Origin: Mediterraneibacter gnavus ATCC 29149
GTDB taxonomy: Bacteria; Bacillota; Clostridia; Lachnospirales; Lachnospiraceae
NCBI RefSeq assembly: GCF_008121495.1
Contig: NZ_CP043051.1
Span: 2,561,001-2,625,000, forward strand
DNA: 64,000 nucleotides
Direction of reading: 5' to 3'
Part shown: positions 26,003 through 35,023 of the stretch, one piece after another
Layout: the number at the start of each line of letters is the position of its first letter
Numbering within the stretch: the first letter of the stretch is position 1
Made by a program: the position numbers and the translations under genes
The notes under the pieces: model-generated
Databases searched by the model: none
The model's input: only the letters and a program-made list of their open reading frames with translations
Told to the model about the DNA's origin: nothing

Positions 26003-27248
26003 TTTATGTTCCGGCATCGGTGGCTTCAGGCTCGGTCTTGAAACTGCCGGCCATAAATGCATCGGGTACTGTGAATATGATAAATTTGCAAGAGCCTCAT
26101 ATGAGGCAATGTATGATACGGAAGGAGAGTGGAAAGCTCATGATGTCACAAAACTTAAACCCGAAGATGTCCCCTATGCAGACATCTGGTGCTTCGGATT
26201 CCCATGCCAGGATATCTCCGTTGCCGGAAAACAGCGGGGACTGGTCGGAAAAAGAAGTGGAATATATTACAACATTATTGACCTCCTCAAAGGCAAAGAG
26301 GAAAGTGCTAAACCCTCATACCTACTTGTTGAGAACGTTAAGAACCTGTTATCGATCAATGCAGGATTCGATTTTGCCTCAGTTCTGTCTGAAATGGACG
26401 AAGCAGGGTATGACTGTCGGTGGCAGGTGCTTAACTCCAAAAACTTCGGAGTCCCGCAGAACCGTGAGCGTGTGTTCATTATCGCAAATCTTAGAAGCAG
26501 AGGTAGACGAGAAATATTACCTCTCACCGGAGAAAACGCAGCAGCTCTTAACCAGCTTATAGGAGGCATGCAGGGCTACCGTGTTTATGGGACGGACGGC
26601 ATTTCCGCAACCCTTGTGGGGAATGCGGGCGGTGTCGGGGCCAAGACAGGGCTTTACTTCATCGACCAGAGCAACCATGATCCGAAGATCACGGATACGG
26701 CAAGATGCCTGACAGCGAGGTACACAGCCGGGATGACCAACCATACCGCCATGAACTCAGCCGTGCTGGAAGTCCACCCGGTGCTTACACCGGAGCGGAT
26801 GGAGAAACGGCAGAACGGAAGAAGGATGAAAGAGGATGGAGAGCCGATGTTCACCCTGACCTCACAGGACAGGCACGGTGTGTATGTCTGTGAAAAGGTG
26901 GATTCCGTCAAAGTGAAAAATGCCACGAAGGCAGGATATGAAGTGGCACGGGAAGGGGACGGCATCAACCTTGCCTACCCAGACAGTGAGACAAGAAGGG
27001 GAAGGGTTGGAAAAGGATGCTCCCAGACACTGGACTGTTCCGGGCAGATGGGAACGCTCATGAGGGGCGGCCGCATCAGACGGCTGACTCCGAGGGAGTG
27101 CTTCCGCTTACAGGGATTTTCTGATGAGCTTTTTGACCGTGCCTCTGCCGTCAACTCCGATGCACAGCTTTATAAACAGGCCGGAAATGCAGTCACCGCA
27201 ACGGTTGCTTATGCGGTTGCGATGTCACTTCCGGAGTCCAGAAACTGA
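25980..27248 (+). CDS. DNA (cytosine-5) methyltransferase, phage
   Basis: 422 residues with m5C motifs I (FLDLCSGIGGFRLGLE), IV (GFPCQDISVAG), VI (LLVENVKNLL), VIII (QNRERVFIIANL) and X (QAGNAVTATVAYAVA). A long variable region around 200-370 would be the target-recognition domain. It is distinct from the restriction-island enzyme at 3180-4289. No cognate nuclease is adjacent, so an orphan, protective phage methylase is most likely. Confidence 0.9.
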   Translation: MKQMTFLDLCSGIGGFRLGLETAGHKCIGYCEYDKFARASYEAMYDTEGEWKAHDVTKLKPEDVPYADIWCFGFPCQDISVAGKQRGLVGKRSGIYYNIIDLLKGKEESAKPSYLLVENVKNLLSINAGFDFASVLSEMDEAGYDCRWQVLNSKNFGVPQNRERVFIIANLRSRGRREILPLTGENAAALNQLIGGMQGYRVYGTDGISATLVGNAGGVGAKTGLYFIDQSNHDPKITDTARCLTARYTAGMTNHTAMNSAVLEVHPVLTPERMEKRQNGRRMKEDGEPMFTLTSQDRHGVYVCEKVDSVKVKNATKAGYEVAREGDGINLAYPDSETRRGRVGKGCSQTLDCSGQMGTLMRGGRIRRLTPRECFRLQGFSDELFDRASAVNSDAQLYKQAGNAVTATVAYAVAMSLPESRN

Positions 27249-27284
27249 TGATCCATTTTCTTTTTGGATAGTACCATTATTAGC

Positions 27285-27340
27285 TTGACTATACGGGCAT
27301 TCAGAGTGATATATGGTACTACCAAAAGGAAAGGAGCACA
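27285..27340 (+). promoter_or_regulatory. Phage promoter/leader element, copy A
   Basis: TTGACT (27285-27290), 17 bases, GATATA (27308-27313), then a leader with CTACCAAAAGGAAAGGAG that runs into the ribosome site. The same layout recurs before the amidoligase and the first serine recombinase. Confidence 0.5.
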
Positions 27341-27345
27341 GCAGA

Positions 27346-28140
27346 ATGGAAATTATTACAAACGCTGAGAACAGAAAATCATTGGTAAAAACCTTATCCG
27401 AACATTTCGGGGAAAGGGCGGTTTACCTTGGACCACCGAGTTTTGCATACCAGATTGGAAACATTACGGTGGACAGGGAATCAAAGGTCATTTTTGAAGA
27501 TGACAGCATGGAAGATGAGGTGAGAAGGGTGCTTTTCCAGAACGATGTAGCAGTAACGGAAGAAACACAGGAAACACCGCAGGAAGAAAGCGGAAGCGAA
27601 GCTGAAATCAAAATTCCAATCGGGGAAATGACACCGCAGGGCATCATCAACCTGATAAACATGATGCATTCCAAACAGTACCTTATCAACAGGGCAGTCG
27701 GAAGGGAGTGCATTCTGATTACGGACACCCTGACGGATACACTTGCTGAAAAAACATTTGAGGATGCCGTATCAGCAGCAGATTTTATTATGGAACAGGG
27801 CGGATGCACGGGAGTCACATTTAAAGACGGGAACATCATCTTCACGGGATTTCCGCAGACAGAGAACATGATGGAATATTGCCGACTTGCATCGGCAATG
27901 GTAAAGAGAGCTTCCGAACAGAAGCGTGTGAATCCGAAGCAGACTATTGAAGAAAATGAAAAATATTACATGAGGGCATGGCTTGTATCCCTTGGATTCA
28001 GCGGAAGCGAAGGAAAAGAAACAAGGGCATTTTTCCTTAAGGGGCTGAAAGGACACACGGCATTCAGAACCCCGGAAGATGCGGAAAAATGGAAAGCAAA
28101 CCGCAGGGCAGAAAGGGGGACAACGGTATGTTCGGAGTAA
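27346..28140 (+). CDS. Phage accessory protein sharing the amidoligase C-terminal motif
   Basis: 264 residues from ATG 27346 (AAAGGAG upstream). N terminus MEIITNAENRKSLVKTLSEH, GPPSFAYQIGNITVDRES; homologues are loosely called virulence-related proteins but no function is known. A glutamate-rich linker lies near 75-95. The last ~45 residues (YYMRAWLVSLGFSGSEGKET ... GHTAFRTPEDA) match the C terminus of the amidoligase encoded next, so the two share a domain. It opens a four-gene cassette ending at 29992. Confidence 0.6.
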   Translation: MEIITNAENRKSLVKTLSEHFGERAVYLGPPSFAYQIGNITVDRESKVIFEDDSMEDEVRRVLFQNDVAVTEETQETPQEESGSEAEIKIPIGEMTPQGIINLINMMHSKQYLINRAVGRECILITDTLTDTLAEKTFEDAVSAADFIMEQGGCTGVTFKDGNIIFTGFPQTENMMEYCRLASAMVKRASEQKRVNPKQTIEENEKYYMRAWLVSLGFSGSEGKETRAFFLKGLKGHTAFRTPEDAEKWKANRRAERGTTVCSE

Positions 28141-28355
28141 ACAGACAGACGCTGGAAAGACTGAGAAAAGAATATCCTTCGGGAACCAAGGTGGAGCTTA
28201 TCCGCCTTGATGACCCATATCGAAAGATTCCGTCAGGAACCATTGGGACAGTGGAATTTGTGGACGATGCAGGACAGCTTCATACATCTTGGGAAGGCAA
28301 CGGATCACTTGCACTGATATATGGTGTTGATGAATGGAGAAAAATACAGTCATAA
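28128..28355 (+). CDS. DUF4314 small protein
   Basis: 75 residues, overlapping the previous gene by 13 bases. YPSGTKVELIRLDDPYRKIP, GTIGTVEFVDDAGQLHTSWE is the DUF4314 pattern, a small KOW/SH3-like barrel found in Firmicutes phages and conjugative elements. Molecular role unknown. Confidence 0.8.
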   Translation: MFGVNRQTLERLRKEYPSGTKVELIRLDDPYRKIPSGTIGTVEFVDDAGQLHTSWEGNGSLALIYGVDEWRKIQS

Positions 28356-28407
28356 TATGTACAGTTTTCCCTTGAGATCTTTGTGCAGTTTATGGGTGTG
28401 ATATAAC

Positions 28408-28460
28408 TGGATATATGTGTGTTTTAGAGCGAATATGTACCTACCGAAAGGGAAAGAAAA
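28408..28460 (+). promoter_or_regulatory. Phage promoter/leader element, copy B
   Basis: TGGATA (28408-28413), 17 bases, GAATAT (28431-28436), then ACCTACCGAAAGGGAAAG. It aligns with copies at 27285 and 62132, though with a weaker -35. Confidence 0.45.
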
Positions 28461-28478
28461 TAAACGGAGGTACATACC

Positions 28479-29426
28479 ATGAACGAAAAAACAGCAAGAC
28501 AGATTGAGGAAATGAAGAAGCAGACCATCGGGGTCGAGGTTGAGATGAACCACATAAAAAGGGAGAAGGCAGCAAGGATTGCGGCAGACTTCTTCGGAAC
28601 AGGAAGATTTGAATATACGGCATCAAGAAACGGCTACTACACTTGGTCAGCATGGGATGCGGACGGAAGGGAATGGAAATTCCAGAGGGACGTAAGCATT
28701 GCGGGACCTGATGAAGAAAAATGTGAGATGGTCACCCCGATACTTCACTACAGCGACATTGAGACACTTCAGGCGCTGGTAAGAAAACTCAGACATGCAG
28801 GAGCCAAGAGCGATGCCACAAGGGGATGCGGAGTCCACATCCACATCGGGGCAAACGGACATACACCGCAGACCTTGAGAAATCTTGCAAATATCATGGC
28901 GGGGCATGAAAACCTTCTGGCGAATGCCTTAAACCTCAACAGTTGGAGAATGAACCGATACTGCAAAACGGTAGACCCAAGATTCCTTAAGGAACTCAAC
29001 AAGAAGAAGCCAAAGACGATGGCAGCCTTGGCAGACATCTGGTACACGGCAAACGGGGCAAGCTACGGAAGAGATCAGCATTACAATGACAGCCGGTACC
29101 ATATGCTCAACTACCATGCAACATTCACAAAGGGAACGGTCGAGTTCAGACTTTTCCAATTTGATGCACCCGCTGACGGCAAGCTGAATGGACTGCATGC
29201 GGGACAGCTTAAGAGCTACATCCAGCTATGCCTTGCACTCAGCCAGATGGCGAAGGAAGTAAGGTCGGCAAGCCCGAAGCCGCAGCAGACAGAAAATCCG
29301 AAATACGCAATGAGGACATGGCTTTTACGCCTTGGATTCATCGGGGATGAATTCAAGACCGCAAGGGACATCCTTACAAAGAGACTTGCAGGAGACACCG
29401 CTTTCAGAAGCGGAAGGGCTGCTTGA
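28479..29426 (+). CDS. Amidoligase (COOH-NH2 ligase, glutamine-synthetase-like)
   Basis: 315 residues. IGVEVEMNHI at the start, GPDEEKCEMVTPIL, GCGVHIHIGANGH, YHATFTKGTVEFRLFQF are the metal- and ATP-binding glutamate/histidine motifs of the amidoligase family. These enzymes are predicted to join carboxyl and amino groups, as in gamma-glutamyl linkage. The C terminus (YAMRTWLLRLGFIGDEFKTA ... GDTAFR) repeats that of the upstream 264-aa protein. ATG 28479 follows ACGGAGG. The gamma-glutamylcyclotransferase gene lies 92 bases downstream, a pairing already noted for this family. Confidence 0.85.
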   Translation: MNEKTARQIEEMKKQTIGVEVEMNHIKREKAARIAADFFGTGRFEYTASRNGYYTWSAWDADGREWKFQRDVSIAGPDEEKCEMVTPILHYSDIETLQALVRKLRHAGAKSDATRGCGVHIHIGANGHTPQTLRNLANIMAGHENLLANALNLNSWRMNRYCKTVDPRFLKELNKKKPKTMAALADIWYTANGASYGRDQHYNDSRYHMLNYHATFTKGTVEFRLFQFDAPADGKLNGLHAGQLKSYIQLCLALSQMAKEVRSASPKPQQTENPKYAMRTWLLRLGFIGDEFKTARDILTKRLAGDTAFRSGRAA

Positions 29427-29518
29427 AGAGAACAGCCTCCTGCCACCTTGGAGCATTGACCGCCATGTGCGGTCTTAAGGTGGTAGAAGGGTGTTCCCTT
29501 CAGAAAGGATGGAGCATT

Positions 29519-29992
29519 ATGGAGAAAAGATATTACATTGCTTATGGCAGCAACCTGAATTTACGGCAGATGAAAATGAGGTGTCCGACCGCAAAGGTCA
29601 TGGGAACGGCAGTCATCAAGGATTATGAACTGCTTTTCAAGGGAAGCCTTACAGGTGCATACCTTACGATTGAACCAAAGGAAGGCGGTGAGGTTCCCGT
29701 TGCAGTCTGGAACGTTACCGAAGCAGATGAAGCGGCACTTGACCGCTATGAAGGATGCCCGGTTTTTTATTACAAAAAGGATATGGAACTGGATATCAAG
29801 GGAATACGGACGGGGAAAATAAGGAAAAGAAAATGCTTTGTGTACATCATGCACGAAGAACGGAAAATCAGGATTCCTTCCCTTTCCTATGTAAGAACAT
29901 GCCTTGAAGGTTATATCAGTTTCGGATTTGATGAGCATTATCTTTCCGAGGCACAGATCAGGGCAGTGAAGGAGGCTGGATATGAAGACTGA
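29519..29992 (+). CDS. AIG2-like gamma-glutamylcyclotransferase
   Basis: 157 residues from ATG 29519. YYIAYGSNLNLRQMKMRCP is the substrate loop (YGSN), and AALDRYEGCPVFYYK the conserved DxxEG-type region with the catalytic acid. These enzymes release a gamma-glutamyl group as 5-oxoproline. Placed after an amidoligase it could undo or trim the bond that enzyme makes. It overlaps the next small gene by 11 bases. Confidence 0.83.
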   Translation: MEKRYYIAYGSNLNLRQMKMRCPTAKVMGTAVIKDYELLFKGSLTGAYLTIEPKEGGEVPVAVWNVTEADEAALDRYEGCPVFYYKKDMELDIKGIRTGKIRKRKCFVYIMHEERKIRIPSLSYVRTCLEGYISFGFDEHYLSEAQIRAVKEAGYED

Positions 29993-30179
29993 AACATTAA
30001 GAATAAGAATATGTCCGAAATGCGGGGCAAGATACGCAAGGACACCCGCCCTTTCAAGGGAAGACAACCAGACGCTTATCTGCCCAGACTGTGGAACCCG
30101 TGAGGCACTTGCAAGCATGGGCGTGAGCAGAGAAGAACAGGAAGAAATTATCGAAACCATACACAGGTCAATCAGATAG
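29982..30179 (+). CDS. Small zinc-ribbon protein
   Basis: 65 residues with CPKCGARYARTPALSRED and CPDCGTREALASMG, a four-Cys zinc ribbon followed by a helix (REEQEEIIETIHRSI). Last gene of the amidoligase cassette; an ATG with GGAGG upstream. The rest of the family is not recognised. Confidence 0.65.
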   Translation: MKTETLRIRICPKCGARYARTPALSREDNQTLICPDCGTREALASMGVSREEQEEIIETIHRSIR

Positions 30180-30192
30180 CAGTTATATAAAA

Positions 30193-30217
30193 AGGCTTCT
30201 TCGGAGGTCTTTTTTTG
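30193..30217 (+). terminator. Tetraloop terminator before terminase genes
   Basis: AGGCTTC-TTCG-GAGGTCT (with wobble pairs) and TTTTTTT. It is followed by GTTGCCATTTTTACGAGGAGGTG, the same style of leader as before the portal and tape-measure genes. Confidence 0.65.
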
Positions 30218-30245
30218 TTGCCATTTTTACGAGGAGGTGAGGACA

Positions 30246-30937
30246 GTGGCACAGAGAGGAAGAAAACCAAAGCCTACGGTGTTGATCAGCACATTATAAT
30301 ATGCCATTTTCAGAAAAATAAATAGTGCAGAAATAATACGGGGATCTTCCATCCCCGAACCCCTGGAATCCTTGTTATAACAGTAATAGAAAAAATTATT
30401 ACCGTTATAACAAGGCTAAAAATGGGATGTTTTAATTTTCCGAATTCTGCAAATTATGGCATCAAATAAAATGCGTTGTAACAGCCTACGGCAGTAAAGG
30501 TGCTTGAGGGCAATCCGGGCAAGAGAAGCCTTAACACGGGCGAACCGAAGCCTGAGAAAAAGGCCCCGCGCTGTCCGGCATGGCTTGAGGATGAGGCAAA
30601 AAAGGAATGGAAGAGGATGGCGAAGCAGCTAGAGCATCTCGGTATCCTGACTGAAATAGATATGGCAGCATTCGCAGGATACTGTCAGGCTTATGCGAGA
30701 TGGAAAGAAGCAGAGGAGTTCATTACACAGCATGGAACTATCGTAAAGACTCCGAGCGGATACTGGCAGCAGGTACCACAGGTATCCATTGCACAGACCT
30801 ATCTAAAGATCATGAATAAGTTCTGTGAACAGTTCGGACTCACACCTTCTGCGAGAAGCCGTATCGTTACGGACAGCGGGGAAGATAAACAGAACGATGA
30901 AATGGAGCTTCTGCTTGTGAAAGGCGGTGCAGGATAA
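30246..30937 (+). pseudogene. Terminase small subunit (P27 family), interrupted by MITE-like insert
   Basis: The original GTG start at 30246 follows GAGGAGGTG and encodes AQRGRKPKPT; the frame then hits a stop (TAA, 30297-30299) inside an insert. After the insert (from 30492) the frame resumes as AVKVLEGNPGKRSLNTGE ... to 30937, a complete P27-type TerS body. Removing the 212 bases between the two copies of GCCTACGG restores one continuous frame exactly. TerS recognises phage DNA for packaging. A GTG at 30500 could restart translation but has only weak upstream purines. The gene overlaps terL by one base. Confidence 0.85.
30280..30483. mobile_element. 204-bp MITE-like insertion with 8-bp target duplication
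   Basis: Flanked by direct repeats GCCTACGG (30272-30279 and 30484-30491). It begins TGTTGATCAGCACATT and ends with ...GCGTTGTAACA. The ends form an imperfect inverted repeat (TGTT...ATGCCAT on both sides). It encodes nothing. Inside are two hairpins: GGGGAT-CTTCC-ATCCCC at 30340-30356 and a 19-bp stem (30370-30388 with 30397-30415, 18 of 19 paired). These are the features of a non-autonomous transposable element. Confidence 0.8.
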
Positions 30938-32484
30938 TGTTTGATGAAGCAAAAGCAGACCATGCGGTCAATTTTATAAACTGCCTGAAACACACCAAAG
31001 GAAGGTGGAGGGGAGTTCCATTTGAGCTTCTCCCTTGGCAGGATGAGATCATCCGCACTCTTTACGGGACGGTAAAGGAAAACGGGTACAGGCAGTACAA
31101 CACCTGTTACTGCGAGATACCGAAGAAGAACGGGAAGTCAGAACTGGCAGCAGCCATCGCACTTTATATGACATGCGGTGACGGTGAGTGGGGAGCAGAG
31201 GTTTACGGCTGTGCTTCCGACAGACAGCAGGCTTCCATCGTATTCGATGTTGCGGTGGATATGGTAGATCAGTGTCCGGCACTGAAGAAAAGGATCAAGC
31301 CTGTCATGTCCGTGAAAAGGCTTGTATATAAACCGACCAACAGCTTTTATCAGGTGCTGTCGGCAGAGGCATACACCAAGCATGGCCTGAATGTCCATGC
31401 GGTTATTTTTGATGAGCTGCATGCACAGCCGAACAGGGAACTGTTCGATGTCATGACCAAAGGTTCCGGCGATGCCAGAACACAGCCCCTGTTCTTCCTG
31501 ATCACAACAGCAGGGACGGACAGGAATTCCGTGTGTTTTGAACAGCACCAGAAGGCACTGGATATCATTGAGGGAAGAAAAATCGACCCGACTTTTTACC
31601 CGGTTATTTACGGGGCATCCGATGAGGATGACTGGTCGAGCGAGGAAGTATGGTACAAAGCCAATCCTTCCCTTGGATATACGATCGATATTGAGAAAGT
31701 GCAGAATGCATATGTCAGTGCAAAAGAAAATGCAGCAGAGGAGAATGTGTTCCGGCAGCTCCGTCTGAACCAGTGGGTGAAACAGAGCACACGATGGATG
31801 CAGATGGATAAATGGGATGCCTGTTCCTTTTCTGTGAATGAAGAGGAACTTCTCGGAAGGGAATGCTATGGCGGACTCGACCTTTCAAGTTCCACGGATA
31901 TCACGGCATTCGTGCTTGTGTTCCCTCCAAGAAATGATACGGAGAAATATGTGATCCTTCCGTATTTCTGGATACCAGAGGATAACATGAGGCTGCGTGT
32001 CCGAAGGGACCATGTCCCATATGATGTCTGGGCTGCCGAAGGGTGCTTAAAGACCACGGAGGGGAATGTCATCCATTATGGATTTATTGAGCAGTTCATT
32101 GATGAGCTTGGCACGAAATTTCATATTAAGGAAATCGCATTTGACCGATGGGGAGCTGTGCAGATGGTGCAGAACCTTGAGGGCATGGGATTTACCGTTG
32201 TCCCGTTCGGACAGGGTTATAAGGATATGAGTCCACCCACCAAGGAATTGATGAAACTGATATTGGAGGAGCGGATCGCTCATGGCGGACATAAGGTGCT
32301 GCGGTGGATGATGGATAATGTGTTTGTCCGTCAGGACCCGGCAGGGAACATCAAAATGGATAAGGAAAAATCCACGGAGAAGATTGACGGGGCCGTTGCA
32401 ACCGTTATGGCACTTGACCGTGCAATCAGAAATGAAGGCAGTGATGGAAGCGTGTATGATGACAGGGGCATTCTGGTATTCTGA
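30937..32484 (+). CDS. terL: Terminase large subunit (HK97-like)
   Basis: 515 residues. ATPase: YCEIPKKNGKSELAAAIA (Walker A variant), HAVIFDELHAQ (Walker B), LITTAGTD (motif III). Nuclease: GLDLSSSTDITAF, then IAFDRWGAVQMVQ and the C-terminal KIDGAVATVMALDRA with the final Asp. TerL drives DNA into the prohead and cuts it. Normal length for the family and apparently intact, in contrast to its small subunit. Confidence 0.93.
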   Translation: MFDEAKADHAVNFINCLKHTKGRWRGVPFELLPWQDEIIRTLYGTVKENGYRQYNTCYCEIPKKNGKSELAAAIALYMTCGDGEWGAEVYGCASDRQQASIVFDVAVDMVDQCPALKKRIKPVMSVKRLVYKPTNSFYQVLSAEAYTKHGLNVHAVIFDELHAQPNRELFDVMTKGSGDARTQPLFFLITTAGTDRNSVCFEQHQKALDIIEGRKIDPTFYPVIYGASDEDDWSSEEVWYKANPSLGYTIDIEKVQNAYVSAKENAAEENVFRQLRLNQWVKQSTRWMQMDKWDACSFSVNEEELLGRECYGGLDLSSSTDITAFVLVFPPRNDTEKYVILPYFWIPEDNMRLRVRRDHVPYDVWAAEGCLKTTEGNVIHYGFIEQFIDELGTKFHIKEIAFDRWGAVQMVQNLEGMGFTVVPFGQGYKDMSPPTKELMKLILEERIAHGGHKVLRWMMDNVFVRQDPAGNIKMDKEKSTEKIDGAVATVMALDRAIRNEGSDGSVYDDRGILVF

Positions 32485-32485
32485 T

Positions 32486-32556
32486 GCAGCCGTGTATGAT
32501 TCTGTAAAATCATAATCCGGCTGCATGTTTCTGTGCTAAGATATAGGAAAAGCACA
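32486..32556. promoter_or_regulatory. Two inverted repeats after terL
   Basis: GCAGCCG...TATGATT pairs with AATCATA...CGGCTGC (32486-32524), then CTGTGCT pairs with AGCACAG (32531-32556) around AAGATATAGG. The first may terminate terL; the second has a -10-like sequence in the loop and may be the regulated promoter of the following small gene. Confidence 0.4.
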
Positions 32557-32570
32557 GGGAGGCATTTCGA

Positions 32571-32849
32571 ATGCAGGAAGAATTTTTTATGAACAGTATG
32601 GAAAAAGACCCGAAACTGAGCGGTGAGCACGGGGCACAGACAAGGAAATCTCTTGCACTGAAAGCAGAAGAGATCCTCGGACTGGATCTGGAAACTGTGG
32701 TAGCGGATGATGATCTCATGTATGATTCGCTGATGAAACTGAAACCGCTTGAGAACCCAAAGAAAAATCCAATGCAGAATGCACTGAGGAAATATTATTA
32801 CTACAGGAATGGGAAAGAGTTCCCAAGACTGAACAATTATAAGAGATGA
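32571..32849 (+). CDS. Small hypothetical moron between terminase and portal
   Basis: 92 residues, ATG 32571 after GGGAGGC. Charged and helical (GEHGAQTRKSLALKAEEILG), no family recognised. It is framed by an inverted-repeat promoter region upstream and a TTCG terminator downstream, the layout of an independently expressed phage moron. Confidence 0.5.
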   Translation: MQEEFFMNSMEKDPKLSGEHGAQTRKSLALKAEEILGLDLETVVADDDLMYDSLMKLKPLENPKKNPMQNALRKYYYYRNGKEFPRLNNYKR

Positions 32850-32857
32850 TCAGGAAC

Positions 32858-32883
32858 GGCACTTCTTCGGAGGTGCTTTTTTT
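32858..32883 (+). terminator. Tetraloop terminator before portal gene
   Basis: GGCACTTC-TTCG-GAGGTGCT followed by a T-run, then GTACCCATTTTTAGGAGGTG. Confidence 0.7.
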
Positions 32884-32907
32884 GTACCCATTTTTAGGAG
32901 GTGTCAC

Positions 32908-34206
32908 ATGGGAATTAAGAGTTTATTCGGATTCGGACAGGCAAGGGATAAGCCTGTGGACAAAGCAGCAGATGCAGGATATTCGTTTTTGTTTGGAAGG
33001 ACAACGAGCGGAAAGCCTGTCAATGAAAGAACAGCAATGCAGACCACGGCAGTATATGCCTGTGTCAGAATCCTTGCGGAGGCAGTCGCATCCTTACCGC
33101 TTCATGTATATGAGTATCAGGATGACGGAGGAAAGAAGCTGGTGCATGACCATCCGTTATATTATCTGCTCCATGATGAGCCGAACCCGGAGATGACTTC
33201 ATTTGTGTTCAGGGAAACACTGATGAGCCATCTTTTAATATGGGGAAATGCTTATGCCCAGATCATAAGGGACGGGGCAGGAAGGGTGCTCGGATTGTAT
33301 CCGCTTCTCCCAGATAAGATGGACGTGCAGAGGGATGACAAAGGAAACATCTATTATGTGTATTCCAGAAACAGTGATGAGAACCCAATGTTCAAGGAAT
33401 ACGGCAATATCAAACTGAAAGCCGAAGATGTGCTTCATATCCCCGGACTGGGATTTGACGGGCTGATCGGATATTCCCCGATTGCGATGGCAAAGAATGC
33501 TGTCGGCATGACGCTTGCCTGTGAGGAATACGGGGCGAGTTTCTTTGCAAACGGGGCAAATCCGGGCGGGGTTCTGGAGCATCCGGGAGTACTGAAAGAC
33601 CCGTCAAAAGTGCGTGAGTCTTGGAACTCCGTGTACCGCGGCGTGAACAACGCACACAAGATCGCAGTGCTTGAAGAAGGCATGAAGTATCAGCAGATAG
33701 GCATCCCGCCGGAAGAGGCACAGTTCCTTGAGACAAGAAAATTCCAGATCAATGAGATCGCAAGGCTTTACAGGATACCGCCCCACATGGTCGGTGACCT
33801 TGATAAGTCGAGCTTTTCCAATATAGAGCAGCAGTCCTTGGAGTTCGTAAAATACACACTTGACCCGTGGGTGATCCGATGGGAGCAGTCCTTACAGAGA
33901 TCGCTCCTTCTGCCGGGAGAAAAAGGAAAGTATTTTATCAAGCTGAACGTGGACGGTCTGCTGAGAGGGGATTATCAGTCAAGAATGAACGGCTATGCGG
34001 TCGGAAGGCAGAACGGATGGTTTTCTGCCAATGATATCCGTGAGATGGAGAACATGAACCCGATCCCTGATGAGGAAGGGGGCAACCTGTACCTGATAAA
34101 CGGTGCAATGACCAAACTTGCGGATGCGGGAGCTTTTGCCAAGACGGATACAGGACAGCAGAACGCTGCGGAACAGGAAAACAGCGGAAAGAGAGGTAAA
34201 CGATGA
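32908..34206 (+). CDS. HK97-family portal protein
   Basis: 432 residues. RTTAVYACVRILAEAVASLP-type segment near 45-65, ISRNS/HDHPLYYLLHDEPNPEMT, GFDGLIGYSPI and YRIPPHMVGDLDKSSFSNIE are classic portal motifs. Twelve copies form the DNA-entry ring at one capsid vertex. ATG 32908 follows AGGAGGTG. Overlaps the protease start by 4 bases. Confidence 0.92.
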   Translation: MGIKSLFGFGQARDKPVDKAADAGYSFLFGRTTSGKPVNERTAMQTTAVYACVRILAEAVASLPLHVYEYQDDGGKKLVHDHPLYYLLHDEPNPEMTSFVFRETLMSHLLIWGNAYAQIIRDGAGRVLGLYPLLPDKMDVQRDDKGNIYYVYSRNSDENPMFKEYGNIKLKAEDVLHIPGLGFDGLIGYSPIAMAKNAVGMTLACEEYGASFFANGANPGGVLEHPGVLKDPSKVRESWNSVYRGVNNAHKIAVLEEGMKYQQIGIPPEEAQFLETRKFQINEIARLYRIPPHMVGDLDKSSFSNIEQQSLEFVKYTLDPWVIRWEQSLQRSLLLPGEKGKYFIKLNVDGLLRGDYQSRMNGYAVGRQNGWFSANDIREMENMNPIPDEEGGNLYLINGAMTKLADAGAFAKTDTGQQNAAEQENSGKRGKR

Positions 34207-35009
34207 AGCGGAAGTTTTGGAACTGGATAAGGAATGAAGATGAGAGCGTGCCTGACATGGAAAGGACGCTCTTTTTAAATGGCATGATTTCGGATGAAAC
34301 GTGGTACGGGGATGAAGTCACCCCTCAGCTTTTCAAGGATGAACTGAATGCCGGAAATGGAAATATCACGGTGTGGATCAATTCACCGGGCGGTGATGTG
34401 TTTGCAGCAGCCCAGATCTACAACATGCTCCGTGATTATAAGGGAAGCGTGACGGTCAAGATTGACGGCATTGCAGCCTCGGCGGCATCCGTGATCGCTA
34501 TGGCAGGAGATACGGTCTGTGTATCCCCAGTGGCAATGATGATGATCCATAATCCAGCAACGATGGCAATGGGCGAGGCGAAGGACATGCAGAAGGCAAT
34601 CGCCATGCTGAATGAAGTCAAGGAGTCCATCCTGAATGCCTATGAATTCAAGACGGGGCTGACCCGTGCAAGGCTCTCGCACATGATGGATGACGAGACT
34701 TGGTTCAATGCCAAGAAGGCGGTGGAGCTTGGCTTTGCGGATAAGATCCTTTTCGATTCTGATGAGGATGAGAAAAAGAAAAAGCCGGATGAGCCAGAAG
34801 AAAAGCCGGAGGAAGGCAGTGATGGAGAGGAAAGGGAAAAAGAGGATGACAAGGATAAGAATGGAAAAAAGAAGCTCCCGTTCCAACAGGATTCCATGAT
34901 GTTTTCCACCAAGGCGATGAATGAATCGTTCCTTTCCAAGGTGTCAGACAGGGATGCCATGATACCAGTCAACCAGTTGGAGAAGAGACTGAGTCTCTTA
35001 GCACATTAA
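34203..35009 (+). CDS. ClpP-like prohead protease
   Basis: 268 residues. ITVWINSPGGDVFAAAQIYN and GIAASAASVIAMAGD carry the oxyanion loop and catalytic Ser; MMIHNPATMAMG the His. Then a lysine/glutamate-rich stretch (about 184-225) and a tail that may act as scaffold. It matures the capsid by cutting the scaffold region. Typical partner order portal-protease-capsid. Confidence 0.9.
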   Translation: MKRKFWNWIRNEDESVPDMERTLFLNGMISDETWYGDEVTPQLFKDELNAGNGNITVWINSPGGDVFAAAQIYNMLRDYKGSVTVKIDGIAASAASVIAMAGDTVCVSPVAMMMIHNPATMAMGEAKDMQKAIAMLNEVKESILNAYEFKTGLTRARLSHMMDDETWFNAKKAVELGFADKILFDSDEDEKKKKPDEPEEKPEEGSDGEEREKEDDKDKNGKKKLPFQQDSMMFSTKAMNESFLSKVSDRDAMIPVNQLEKRLSLLAH

Positions 35010-35023
35010 GGAGGATATGAACT

